Assembly (NCBI RefSeq): GCF_015160875.1
Contig: NZ_CP063374.1
Coordinates: 6,203,501 to 6,267,500 of the forward strand
From: Streptomyces chromofuscus
Lineage (GTDB): Bacteria > Actinomycetota > Actinomycetes > Streptomycetales > Streptomycetaceae
Direction of reading: 5' to 3'
DNA length: 64,000 nucleotides
Part shown: positions 34,251 through 42,184 of the stretch, piece after piece
Position numbering within the stretch: position 1 is the first letter of the stretch
Layout of the letters: each line of letters opens with the position of its first letter
The notes under the pieces: generated by a model
Seen by the model: the letters and a program-made list of their open reading frames with translations, nothing else
Told to the model about the DNA's origin: nothing
Databases searched by the model: none
Program-made: the position numbers and the translations under genes

Positions 34251-34706
34251 ATGTCCCTGCGCCCCGCGCTCGGCGTGGCCGCCACCGCCGCGCTGGCCCT
34301 GTTCGCCGCCACCCCCTCGACGCCGGCGGCCGCCGACTCGAACCAGTCGGTCACCGCCGACTCGAACCAGTCGGTCACCGTCGACCCCTCGGGCCGGATC
34401 GCCGCCGACGGCACGATCACCCTCACCGGCACCTACCGCTGCTCCGACAACACCGGACCGGTCTTCATCAGCTCCACCATCGCCCAGGACAGCCCTTTGG
34501 TCCGGTACGGCATCGGCGGTAGCCGCGCCGTGTGCGACGGCCAGGCGCACCGCTGGGAGAACATCGGCAAGCCGCGCAACCGCGTACTGAAGGAAGGCAC
34601 CGCCCAGGTCGAGGCCACGCTGATGGAGCTCCGCCCGCAGGGCGGGCTGCCGCTGCCCGCCTTCCTCGCGACACAGCGGCAGGACGTCGTGCTGGCCAAG
34701 AGCTGA
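34251..34706 (+). CDS. Secreted DUF6299-type protein
   Basis: 151 residues from ATG 34251, behind a CAGGAGG ribosome-binding site. A Sec signal peptide occupies residues 1-28 (LALFAATPSTPAAA, cleaved before or at ADS). Next come two identical ADSNQSVT units and a beta-rich domain with two Cys (TYRCSD, SRAVCDG) that probably form a disulfide. From memory such Streptomyces proteins are annotated DUF6299; the function is unknown. A 24-bp direct repeat duplicates the mature N-terminus. No operon partner is evident. Confidence 0.75.
   Translation: MSLRPALGVAATAALALFAATPSTPAAADSNQSVTADSNQSVTVDPSGRIAADGTITLTGTYRCSDNTGPVFISSTIAQDSPLVRYGIGGSRAVCDGQAHRWENIGKPRNRVLKEGTAQVEATLMELRPQGGLPLPAFLATQRQDVVLAKS
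34332..34379. repeat. Exact 24-bp tandem duplication
   Basis: gccgactcgaaccagtcggt plus cacc is present twice in a row and in frame, duplicating eight residues (ADSNQSVT) after the signal peptide of the DUF6299-type protein. It appears recent because the copies are identical. Confidence 0.9.
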
Positions 34707-34766
34707 CGGGCGCACCGCACTCGTACGGACCCGCCCGCCGCCGGACCACCCGGCGGCGGGCGTCGG

Positions 34767-35633
34767 TCAGGCCAGCATGTGCTCCCGAAGACGGCGCAGC
34801 ACACGGGACAGCAGCCGGGACACGTGCATCTGGGAGCAACCGAGCACCGCCCCGATCTGAGCCTGGGTCATCTCCTGCCCGAAGCGCATCTCGATGATCC
34901 GGCGTTCCCGCTCGTCCAGGTCCCGCAGCAGCGGCGCCAGCGCGTGCAGGTTCTCCACCTTCTCCAGGGCGGGGTCCTCGTCGCCCAGGAGGTCGGCGTA
35001 CGTCGTGGCGCCCTGGGTGTCGTCGCTGTCCGTCGGCAGGTCGAGGGAGCCCGCGGTGTACGCGTTGGCCGCGACGAGCCCCTCGGTCACCTCGTCCTCG
35101 CTCATGCCCAGGTGCCCGGCCAGCTCCGCCACCGTCGGCTCGCGGTCGAGGCGGACGGACAGCTGTTCCCTGGCGCGGGTCAGCGTTCCGCGCAGTTCCT
35201 GCAGGCGCCGCGGGACGTGCACCGCCCAGCTCGTGTCGCGGAAGAAGCGCTTGATCTCGCCGACGACATAGGGGATGGCGAAGCTGGAGAACTCGACCTC
35301 CCGGGTGAGGTCGAACCGGTCGATCGCCTTGATCAGGCCGATCGTGCCCACCTGGACGATGTCCTCCAGGTCGCCCCCGTTGCGGAAGCGGCGCGCGACG
35401 AACCAGACCAGCGAGAGGTTCATCTCGATCAGCGTGTTGCGCGCGTACTGGTACTCGTGCGTGCCCTCCTCCAGCTCCGCGAGCCGGTCCAGGAACAGCT
35501 TCGTCAGCTCGCGGGCGTCCCGCGGCGCCACCGCGGAGCCGTCCGCGATCCAGGGCAGTTCCCCGGTGCACGGTGTGTCGCTCGCAACGGTCTCAAGGAC
35601 CTCGCGCTGCGGCTCCGTGGACATCGCGGTCAT
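34767..35633 (-). CDS. SigB/SigF/SigG-family RNA polymerase sigma factor
   Basis: 288 residues from ATG 35633 (ATG 35624 also possible), with GGAGGGAACGAGG upstream. Region 2: NLSLVWFVARRFRNGGDLED, IVQVGTIGLIKAIDRFD, then the -10-recognition part FSSFAIPYVVGEIKRFFRDT. Region 3 follows, and region 4 is DERERRIIEMRFGQEMTQAQ to LSRVLRRLREHML. It belongs to the stress and sporulation sigma group controlled by RsbW-type kinases and partner switching. The Rsb operon and the HATPase at 25337-25810 are local candidates for that network, but no antagonist gene is adjacent. Two GGGTAT motifs on its own strand (35705-35735) could be SigB-type -10 boxes. Confidence 0.9.
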   Translation of the reverse strand: MTAMSTEPQREVLETVASDTPCTGELPWIADGSAVAPRDARELTKLFLDRLAELEEGTHEYQYARNTLIEMNLSLVWFVARRFRNGGDLEDIVQVGTIGLIKAIDRFDLTREVEFSSFAIPYVVGEIKRFFRDTSWAVHVPRRLQELRGTLTRAREQLSVRLDREPTVAELAGHLGMSEDEVTEGLVAANAYTAGSLDLPTDSDDTQGATTYADLLGDEDPALEKVENLHALAPLLRDLDERERRIIEMRFGQEMTQAQIGAVLGCSQMHVSRLLSRVLRRLREHMLA

Positions 35634-35831
35634 CCTCGTTCCCTCCCTGGTTCACCCGACGCGCGGATCGTCTCCGTGGTGTGGTCGCCGCGTCGGTCGG
35701 ACGACCGGATACCCCGGCCTGAAGTCGTCATACCCGGTAAGAGCCGTCGCGGCGGGCGGCGCCCCGTCACGCCGGCACGACTCGGGGAGCCCATGACCCG
35801 CACGGCAGGACCGCGCCCCGGCTCGCCGCCG

Positions 35832-37085
35832 TCACCGGCCCGGCAGGTCCGACGCCACTTCACGGGCCGCCCGCGCCCCCGACGCCAGCGCACCCTGCAC
35901 CGATCCCGACGCCCGGTGGTCGCCGCACGTGTACCGGCGCGCACCCACCCGGGTGCGGCGGCTGAGCGGCCGCCCCGGCGGCATCGCGGGCAGCGCCTCC
36001 TCGACCGTGCGCGTCGCGATCGGGTCCCAGCCCGAGGTCTCGGCCTCGTAGCACTCGGCCAGGGCCGCCCGTACGGTCTTCTCCCCGCCCTCGGCGTCAC
36101 CGCCGAGCACCGAGGTGGCGACCAGCGCGTAACCGCGCGGGGCGTACGCCGGGTGCACCTCGCTCAGCACGACGCTGTTCACGAAACGCCCCCGCACGTC
36201 CGTCACCAGCGTCGGCTCGCGCAGCGGGGAGCGGTCGGCGAGGTGGTAGTACGTGGTCACCGTGCGGTACGGCGGTACGGTCAGGTCCGGCAGCAGGCGG
36301 GCCGACGCGGCGGGTCCCGCCGCCACGACCACCGCCCGCGCCGGTACGGGCCGGTCGCCGTCCACGAGGACGCCCTCGTCCGTCAGGGCCGTCACCGGCG
36401 ACTCCAGGACCAGGGTGCCGGGCGGGAGCGGGGCCGCCAGCAGCTCGGGCACCGCGCCGATACCGGCGGCCGGCAGGCAGAGCGTGCCGCGCGCCATGCT
36501 GCGCCACACCAGGTGGAAGAACCGCGCGGAGGTCTCCAGCTCGTCCTCCAGGAACACCCCGGACAAGAACGGTCGGAAGAACCGTTCCACGAAGCCGTCG
36601 GTGAAGCCCGCGCCGGCCAGCGCCCGCCGGGTCGTGGTGTCCCGCCGCCGTCGCAGCAGCGCCGGGGGCGCGAGCGTGTCCCAGCCCGTCAGCACCGCCA
36701 GGGCGGCCAGGTCGCGCGGCCCCGCGATGCCACCGGTCAGCCCTTCCAGGGCCTGCCTCGGCGCGCGCGTGGGGTCGGCGAACCGCAGTCGCCGGTCGCC
36801 GTCGCACACCAGGAACCCGGGAGTGAAGCGGCGCAACCGCAGCCGCCCCAGCGGCACCCGGTGCCGTACCTGCGGATAGGCGGTGTTGAAGACCTGGAAG
36901 CCACGGTCCACGGTGCACCCGGCCACGACGTCGGTGCGCATCCGGCCGCCGGGCCGGTCCCCGGCCTCCAGCAGCCGCACCCGCAGCCCCGCCGCGAGCA
37001 GGTCCCGGGCACAGGCCAGTCCGGCCGCTCCGGCGCCCACGACGACGACGTCCCACGGCGCGCGGTCCAGGTGTCGACTGCTCAT
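35832..37085 (-). CDS. FAD-dependent oxidoreductase of the amine-oxidase/phytoene-desaturase type
   Basis: 417 residues from ATG 37085. The N-terminal dinucleotide site DVVVVGAGAAGLACARDLLA (about 12-31) is followed by LLEAGDRPGGRMRTD, the GxGR-M/L motif of the amine-oxidase superfamily. The C-terminal part has RTRVGARRYTCGDHRASGSV, where GD marks the FAD ribose-binding segment. Members act on amines, carotenoids or protoporphyrin; no substrate can be chosen here. It lies 198 bp upstream of the SigB-type sigma gene on the same strand, hence a possible common regulation. Confidence 0.82.
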   Translation of the reverse strand: MSSRHLDRAPWDVVVVGAGAAGLACARDLLAAGLRVRLLEAGDRPGGRMRTDVVAGCTVDRGFQVFNTAYPQVRHRVPLGRLRLRRFTPGFLVCDGDRRLRFADPTRAPRQALEGLTGGIAGPRDLAALAVLTGWDTLAPPALLRRRRDTTTRRALAGAGFTDGFVERFFRPFLSGVFLEDELETSARFFHLVWRSMARGTLCLPAAGIGAVPELLAAPLPPGTLVLESPVTALTDEGVLVDGDRPVPARAVVVAAGPAASARLLPDLTVPPYRTVTTYYHLADRSPLREPTLVTDVRGRFVNSVVLSEVHPAYAPRGYALVATSVLGGDAEGGEKTVRAALAECYEAETSGWDPIATRTVEEALPAMPPGRPLSRRTRVGARRYTCGDHRASGSVQGALASGARAAREVASDLPGR

Positions 37086-37259
37086 CCGGCTCCCTCACGT
37101 CCGTCGCCGCCCGGGCACGGCCACCCGCACCCCGCCTCTCTTCCCCCGGACCCGGCCCGGCGGATGCGCGGCGCGGCTGCCGGCCGCCGGGGCCGGCCCG
37201 GTCGCCGGAGCCGGCCGTGAAGGACGGCTCCCGGCAACCGGACGGGGGCCGCGGGACGC

Positions 37260-37823
37260 TCAGCTCAGCTCGGCGCCCTTCGCGGCGGCCTCCTCCTCCG
37301 TCTTGGCCCGGCCGGTGGCGAGTGTGCCGCTCGCGCTTTCCAGGTGGGCCCGCACGAACCACTGGAACTGCTCCAGGTCCCGCAGTTGCTCGATGAGCAG
37401 GTCCTCCGTGGCGGTGTCGAGCTCACCGGCCTCCTTGATCCCGGCGCGCACGTCCTCGATCACGCCGGTGTAGACCAGGTCGAGTGCGCCGAGATGGGCG
37501 ATCGCGTCGGCCCGGCCGATGGAGTAGTCGTCCCAGGTGCGCTCGGTCACCAGCGCCCCCGGCGTGCCCTGGGCCACGCCGCCGAGCGCGGCGATGCGCT
37601 CCGCCGTGTCGTCGGCCATCTCCCGGACCCGCTCCACCTGCGGGTCGATCATCTCGTGGACGGCGATGAAGTGGGGGCCGACCACGTTCCAGTGCACGTG
37701 CTTGAGCGTCAGATGCAGATCGTTCAGCGCGTGCAGGCGAAGGCGCAGCAGGCCGATCAGCCGGCCGGCCGCCTCGCGCTCGATGCCCGGGACCGTGTAC
37801 TTCGGGGTCAGATCCTGTGTCAT
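37260..37823 (-). CDS. dps: Dps-family DNA-binding ferritin-like protein
   Basis: 187 residues from ATG 37823. Four-helix Dps fold: LHALNDLHLTLKHVHWNVVG carries the ferroxidase His, FIAVHEMIDPQVERVREMAD and DTAERIAALGG the acidic ligands at the subunit interface. A C-terminal extension after about residue 165 (ATGRAKTEEEAAAKGAELS) resembles tailed Streptomyces DpsA. It oxidises and stores iron as a dodecamer and protects DNA in stress and sporulation. It is placed near a SigB-family sigma gene, as is dpsA elsewhere in Streptomyces. Which paralogue this is cannot be decided here. Confidence 0.92.
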   Translation of the reverse strand: MTQDLTPKYTVPGIEREAAGRLIGLLRLRLHALNDLHLTLKHVHWNVVGPHFIAVHEMIDPQVERVREMADDTAERIAALGGVAQGTPGALVTERTWDDYSIGRADAIAHLGALDLVYTGVIEDVRAGIKEAGELDTATEDLLIEQLRDLEQFQWFVRAHLESASGTLATGRAKTEEEAAAKGAELS

Positions 37824-38074
37824 GGCTCACCTCGGTTCTCAGCAGGAGTGCGCGTGTGCACCACGCCAGCACTGTTGCCCCGGTTCGACCATGTCAGACA
37901 CGGGTGTCCCCGGCGCGGCGGGATGGTCGGTACGGGTGGACGGATGCCGGCCCGGCAGCACGAAGGCGCATCCCACGAGCCGCGTCGCGAGGAACGAACC
38001 GCACAGCGCCCCTCAGGTCGCGGCCGGCGGCCGGGCCCGGAGCGGGGCGAACCCGACGTGAAGGGAGACACCCC

Positions 38075-38419
38075 GTGCGTACGTGGATGGTGCGACCCGA
38101 CGGGGGCAGGCCGGACGGCCGCGGCTGCGCCCACACCGAGACGCCGGACCCGGCGGCCGTGCCGCACCGCGACGTGTGCCGGGAGTGCGCGGCACGCGGA
38201 CGGCGCTGGGTCCGTCTGCGGCTGTGCCTGTCGTGCGGCCACGTGGGCTGCTGCGACAGTTCGCCCGGCGGCCACGCCGACGCCCACCACCGGGCCACCG
38301 GACACCCCGTGATGTGCTCCGCGGAGCCGGGCGAGGAGTGGGCGTGGTGTTACGTCGACGAGGTCTACCTGGAGCCGCGCGACGCGGAGGGTCACGAGGG
38401 CGGTCCCGTGCCACGGTGA
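38075..38419 (+). CDS. UBP-type zinc-finger protein
   Basis: 114 residues from GTG 38075 with AAGGGAGA upstream (ATG 38087 also in frame). A zf-UBP domain fills residues about 18-85: GCAHTE, CRECAARGRRWVRLRLCLSC, GHVGCCDSSPGGHADAHH and RATGHPVMCS provide the Cys/His zinc ligands. In eukaryotes this finger binds the ubiquitin C-terminus; bacterial copies are common in actinobacteria and their ligand is unknown. It is divergent from dps with about 250 bp between. The fold is certain, the role open. Confidence 0.88.
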   Translation: MRTWMVRPDGGRPDGRGCAHTETPDPAAVPHRDVCRECAARGRRWVRLRLCLSCGHVGCCDSSPGGHADAHHRATGHPVMCSAEPGEEWAWCYVDEVYLEPRDAEGHEGGPVPR

Positions 38420-38466
38420 CGGGACGCGCGCACGGCGCCCGGCCGGAAGTACGGGCGGCTCCGGCA

Positions 38467-39039
38467 TCACGCACGCCGGTGCGCCGGCGGGTCGGCCGGG
38501 GTGGTCCGGGTCCCGGGACTCGCCGCGAGTTCGGCCTGACGGGCCCGGCGACGGGCGGCAAGGGACTCGCGGGCCGCCTCGCGGGGGTGGCGGCGGCGCC
38601 AGTACGGGTTGTCGTGCGGCAGCCTGCTCGACACGCGTCCGTACATGCCGAAGGTCAGGATGAGCAGCGCCATCACGAAGGTGAAGACGACGTTGGTCAT
38701 GCCGAAGTCGAGGATGTTGCCGGACCGGTCCAGGACGACCAGGTGGGCGAATCCGCTGATCAGGAACAGCGTGCCGACGACCATGTTGAGCGTCGAGGCG
38801 ACGTTGCCGCCGACGACGGCGCCGCAGATCAGGACGAGTCCCACCACGACCGAGATCAGACTCAGCAGGCCGTTGGTGCTCAGGCCGGCGATCCGGGTCC
38901 CGTCCGTGTCGAACGGGCTGAGCCGGTCCGCGAAGCCCAGACAGCCGAAGACCAGCAGGATCACGCCGCACAGTCCGGCGCCGTAGCGGTAGACCGTGGC
39001 CAGTCGGTGGTCCACGGGAAGCTCGTCGCGAAGCCTCAT
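38467..39039 (-). CDS. DUF4383-type membrane protein
   Basis: 190 residues from ATG 39039, with GAGAGGA upstream. Four membrane helices are visible: YRYGAGLCGVILLVFGCLGF, LLSLISVVVGLVLICGAVVG, TLNMVVGTLFLISGFAHLVV and NVVFTFVMALLILTFGMYGR. A basic cytoplasmic tail follows (PYWRRRHPREAARESLAARR). DUF4383 proteins in actinobacteria are small integral membrane proteins of unknown function, often near stress genes such as the sigma factor and Dps seen here. It converges on the UBP gene. Confidence 0.82.
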   Translation of the reverse strand: MRLRDELPVDHRLATVYRYGAGLCGVILLVFGCLGFADRLSPFDTDGTRIAGLSTNGLLSLISVVVGLVLICGAVVGGNVASTLNMVVGTLFLISGFAHLVVLDRSGNILDFGMTNVVFTFVMALLILTFGMYGRVSSRLPHDNPYWRRRHPREAARESLAARRRARQAELAASPGTRTTPADPPAHRRA

Positions 39040-39268
39040 GACCCATCCTCTCGGTGTGTTCCGGCCCTCCGCGGCGAGGTGGAGCCTCGACCGCTTCTGT
39101 TCCTCCTTTCCGTGAAGGGGTGCGGGACGGTTGCGCTCCGGGCCGCACCGCCGCCCGCACGGGGTCCTCCTCCGTGCCCCCGCATCCGCGGCACGTCCAG
39201 GAGGCGAAGAGTCGTGTGCCCACCGCCCGGGCACGTGCGTACCACCGCGAACAGGACGACCCCGTGCC

Positions 39269-40483
39269 ATGACCCGACCCCCCGCCGACGCCACGGCGCC
39301 CGCCCCCGGCCCGCCCGACGTGGGCGTGACGACCGGCTTCCTCGCCCGCAAGCTCGGCGTCTCCCCGACGACCCTGCGCTCCTGGGACCGCCGCTACGGC
39401 CTGGGACCGGCCACCCGGGCCGAGGGGCGGCACCGCCGCTGGACCCCGGACGACGTCGCCATGGTGCGGGAGATGTGCCGGCTGACGGCGGCGGGCGTCC
39501 CGCCCGCGGAAGCGGCCCGTGCCGCGCGGGAACACTTCGCGCGGCGCGCTGCGGCGAAACCCCTGGCCGACGGCTCGCCCGCCGCGGTCGACCACCCCGC
39601 CGACACCTCTCAGGCATGGGCGGAACCCTCCGCCGACACCTTTCAGGCCGGGTCAGAACCCCCCGCCGACAGCTCTCCGTCCCGGGCGGAACCCTCCGCC
39701 GACATCTCGCCCGCAACCCCGCGGCCGGCGCCCGAAGGCGGCGAGCCACCGTCCGCCCCCGTCGCCCCGCGCCCGGCGAGGGGCGCGCACTCGGGCAGCG
39801 GTCTGCCGCTCGGCGACGTCCGCCGGGAGGGCCGGGGCCTCGCCCGCGCCGCCGTGCGGATGGACTCCGTGGCCGTGCAGGAGCAGATCACCGCCGCCAT
39901 CGCGACGTACGGTCTGATCGACGCATGGGAGACCGTGCTGACACCCACCCTGCGCGCGGTCGGCCGCAAATGGGAGTCGTCGGACGACCGCTACGTGGAG
40001 GTCGAGCACCTGCTGTCCTGGCACATCTCGGCGACGCTGCGCCACGGTTACGTCGGCTCGGTGCTGCGGCACCGGGCGGTGGACGCCCGCCCGGTGCTGC
40101 TGGCGTGCCTGCCCGGCGAGCAGCACACCCTGCCCCTGGAGGCGCTCGGCGCCGCGCTCGCGGAGCACGGCCTGCCGGTGCTGATGCTGGGCGCCGCCGT
40201 GCCGGCCGAGGCCCTGCTCGCCGCCGTGCGGCGCACCGGTCCGGGGACCGTGGCCCTGTGGTCGCAGTCCCGGTCCACCGCCGACTGGCCGCTGGCGCGC
40301 CACGTCGCGGCGACGTGGTGGGGCGTCCGGGGCGCCCGTACCCGCAGTCGCGTGCTGCTCAGCGGGCCCGGCTGGGGGGTCCGCACCGCCGCGGGCCTGC
40401 TGCGTCCGCGCGGACTGCGCGAGGCCGTCGCCCTGTCACTGCCGTCGGCCGGCGCACCCGAGACATCGGACCCCCAGGCCTGA
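39269..40483 (+). CDS. MerR-family regulator with B12-binding (CarH/LitR-like) domain
   Basis: 404 residues from ATG 39269. The MerR HTH lies at about 19-90: VGVTTGFLARKLGVSPTTLR and SWDRRYGLGPATRAEGRHRR. A Pro/Ser/Ala linker (about 100-185) contains repeated PSADxS segments. The helical cap has W-(x)9-EH-like WESSDDRYVEVEHLLSWH. The Rossmann part has LACLPGEQHTLPLEALGAAL, with the His that can ligate cobalt in CarH. CarH/LitR proteins are adenosyl-B12 photoreceptors, so light or B12 sensing is possible. It converges on the ECF sigma operon, whose promoter carries GATGCA repeats. Confidence 0.85.
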   Translation: MTRPPADATAPAPGPPDVGVTTGFLARKLGVSPTTLRSWDRRYGLGPATRAEGRHRRWTPDDVAMVREMCRLTAAGVPPAEAARAAREHFARRAAAKPLADGSPAAVDHPADTSQAWAEPSADTFQAGSEPPADSSPSRAEPSADISPATPRPAPEGGEPPSAPVAPRPARGAHSGSGLPLGDVRREGRGLARAAVRMDSVAVQEQITAAIATYGLIDAWETVLTPTLRAVGRKWESSDDRYVEVEHLLSWHISATLRHGYVGSVLRHRAVDARPVLLACLPGEQHTLPLEALGAALAEHGLPVLMLGAAVPAEALLAAVRRTGPGTVALWSQSRSTADWPLARHVAATWWGVRGARTRSRVLLSGPGWGVRTAAGLLRPRGLREAVALSLPSAGAPETSDPQA

Positions 40484-40524
40484 CGCCACCGCGCTCCTCG
40501 CGCCATGGAGTCCCACGGGCCTCG

Positions 40525-41136
40525 CTACGCGACCTCGGCGTCCCGCAGGCACAGGCTCAGTCGCTGCAGTCCGCGTCGGGTGTGACTCTTCACGGTGCCG
40601 AGCGGCCAGCCGGTCACCTGGGATATCTGCGTCTGGGTGAGGTCGTCGTAGAAGGCGAGGCTGAGCACCCGGCGCTGGGCCTCCGTCAGCGTGGCCATGG
40701 CCTGCCGTACGACGACCCGGTCGAGCACGAGCTGTGGTTCGGAGGTCCGGCGCCGGTCCTCCAGCAGCAACAGGGACCCGGCGGTGGCCGCGAGTTCCCC
40801 GCGTCGCGTCCGCGCGGACAGGGCGTCGGCCACCTTGCGGCGGGTGATGCCCACCAGCCAGGCGGACAGCACCCCGCGCGCCGGATCGAAGCCCTTCCGG
40901 CCGCGCCAGGCGGCGAGGAAGACGTTCTGGGTGACGTCCTCGGCCTCCCCGGCGTCACCGAGCGAGCGGCGGGCGATCGTGTAGACCAGCGCCCCCCAGG
41001 CGCGGTAGACGTCGGCCAGGGCGCTCTCGTCCCCGGCGGCGAAGCGGGCTGCCAACTCCCGGGCCGCTGGGGACCGGGGGTCCCGCGGCGCCGGCGGGGC
41101 GGTGGGCTCGGTGCGGACTGTCTGCCGTGCGGTCAT
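40525..41136 (-). CDS. ECF-type RNA polymerase sigma factor
   Basis: 203 residues from ATG 41136. Region 2 (about 25-95): RFAAGDESALADVYRAWGAL, RSLGDAGEAEDVTQNVFLAA, WRGRKGFDP. Region 4 (about 135-190): LTEAQRRVLSLAFYDDLTQT and WPLGTVKSHTRRGLQRLSL. It is close in style to the SigK/RskA-type ECF group. It is the last gene of a minus-strand set (DUF4397, sortase, anti-sigma, sigma) and has its own 247-bp leader with GATGCA repeats and GC-rich simple repeats. The adjacent zinc-motif membrane protein is its probable anti-sigma factor. Confidence 0.92.
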   Translation of the reverse strand: MTARQTVRTEPTAPPAPRDPRSPAARELAARFAAGDESALADVYRAWGALVYTIARRSLGDAGEAEDVTQNVFLAAWRGRKGFDPARGVLSAWLVGITRRKVADALSARTRRGELAATAGSLLLLEDRRRTSEPQLVLDRVVVRQAMATLTEAQRRVLSLAFYDDLTQTQISQVTGWPLGTVKSHTRRGLQRLSLCLRDAEVA

Positions 41137-41232
41137 GGCGACCACTCCCGGGGACGAACGGAGGGCGTCCGCGCGGTGTGCGGACTCGGCGGCCGCGGGG
41201 GCGGCGCCGTCCCCCTCACCGTCACCCGAATC

Positions 41233-41267
41233 GATGCACCGAAACAACTTGCATCGTCGTTGCATCG
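41233..41267 (-). promoter_or_regulatory. GATGCA repeat cluster upstream of the ECF sigma gene
   Basis: TTGCATCGTCGTTGCATCG (41249-41267) contains two direct TGCATC copies 11 bp apart, about one helical turn. An inverted GATGCA lies at 41233-41238. The cluster starts about 97 bp before the sigma start codon and is a good candidate operator, perhaps for the neighbouring B12-binding MerR protein. Confidence 0.5.
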
Positions 41268-41274
41268 TTTCTTG

Positions 41275-41372
41275 GCAGGCGGCAGGCGGCAGGCGGCGGG
41301 CGGCGGGCGGCGGGCGGCGGGCAGCGCGCCGCGCGCCGCGTGCGGTGTGCGGCGTGCGGCGTGCGGTGTACG
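41275..41372. repeat. GC-rich heptamer and nonamer repeats in the sigma leader
   Basis: Seven-base units aggcggc/gggcggc are repeated at least eight times, followed by cgcgcc units and gtgcggc/gtgcggt units. The array fills most of the gap between the anti-sigma stop and the sigma promoter. Copy number is likely unstable. Confidence 0.8.
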
Positions 41373-41383
41373 CGAGCGGTGTC

Positions 41384-42115
41384 TCAACCGGTGTGGGGAC
41401 CACGCACGAGGCTGTCCCCCGAGTGCTCCGGATCGCCGTTGTAGGGCTGGACGGAGACGTCCACCAACGAGTACTCGCCGAGGTCGACGTTCTCCGGAAC
41501 GGGGAGCGCGGCGTGGCCGTCGGGGCCGAGGACGCCGAGCGAGACGAGCTTGCTGTGCGTGCGGTCCATGAGCCAGACCTCGAAGTAGCCCGAGGTGCGA
41601 GGCAGACCGGTGACCGTCACGTCGAGGGTGCGGTGACCGCCGCCGTCGGTGAGCCGGGCGTAGCCGGCCGACCCGGGCCGCAGTGAGTCCAGCCGCTCAC
41701 CGGCGGCGGACGGGGCACTGGACGAGCCGTTGGACGAGCCCTCCTGGGCGGCCCACCAGGTGATGCCGCCGCCGGCGGCGGCCCCGAGCAGCGCGGCGCA
41801 CGCGGCGAGCACCACCGTCAAGCGCCTGGACCGCGTCGGCTTCGGCGCGCGGGGGAGCGGCCCTGGTGCCCTCGTGGCGCCGAAGGACCGGGAGGCGAGG
41901 CCGAGTTCGCCGGCGACGGCGTCCCACAGACCGGCCGGTGGCTCGTCGAGGTCCTCGTCCTGGCCCATGGGCGCCCTGGCGGCCGACACCACCCGGCGCA
42001 GGGCGTTCAGCTCCCGGCCGCAGCGAGCACACGTGCGCACGTGCTCGGCGGCCGCGGGCGGCGCGGGTTCGCCCAGGGCCATGGCGGCCAGCGTCTCCTC
42101 GTCCGTGTGTTCCAC
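41384..42115 (-). CDS. RskA-like membrane anti-sigma factor with zinc motif
   Basis: 243 residues from ATG 42115. The N-terminal zinc-binding anti-sigma (ZAS) motif HVRTCARC (H-x3-C-x2-C) is at about residues 25-32. A single membrane helix (about 98-120, LTVVLAACAALLGAAAGGGI) and an extracellular RskA-type domain (about 145-235) with LDVTVTGLPRTSGYFEVWLM and PVPENVDLGEYSLVDVSVQP follow. It should hold the downstream ECF sigma factor at the membrane until an outside signal triggers proteolysis. It lies 69 bp downstream of the sortase gene on the same strand. Confidence 0.9.
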   Translation of the reverse strand: MEHTDEETLAAMALGEPAPPAAAEHVRTCARCGRELNALRRVVSAARAPMGQDEDLDEPPAGLWDAVAGELGLASRSFGATRAPGPLPRAPKPTRSRRLTVVLAACAALLGAAAGGGITWWAAQEGSSNGSSSAPSAAGERLDSLRPGSAGYARLTDGGGHRTLDVTVTGLPRTSGYFEVWLMDRTHSKLVSLGVLGPDGHAALPVPENVDLGEYSLVDVSVQPYNGDPEHSGDSLVRGPHTG

Positions 42116-42184
42116 CGTCCACCTCCGACCGGGAGCCTTCCCGGCTCGTCACCGGGCCGGGTCTCCCCATCCGCCCCGACGCCG

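Noticed and set aside
40525..41403. Longer N-terminal extension of the ECF sigma factor (start at 41403)
   Set aside because: The extension is encoded by GC-rich simple repeats and the promoter region; the ATG at 41136 directly precedes the sigma domains.
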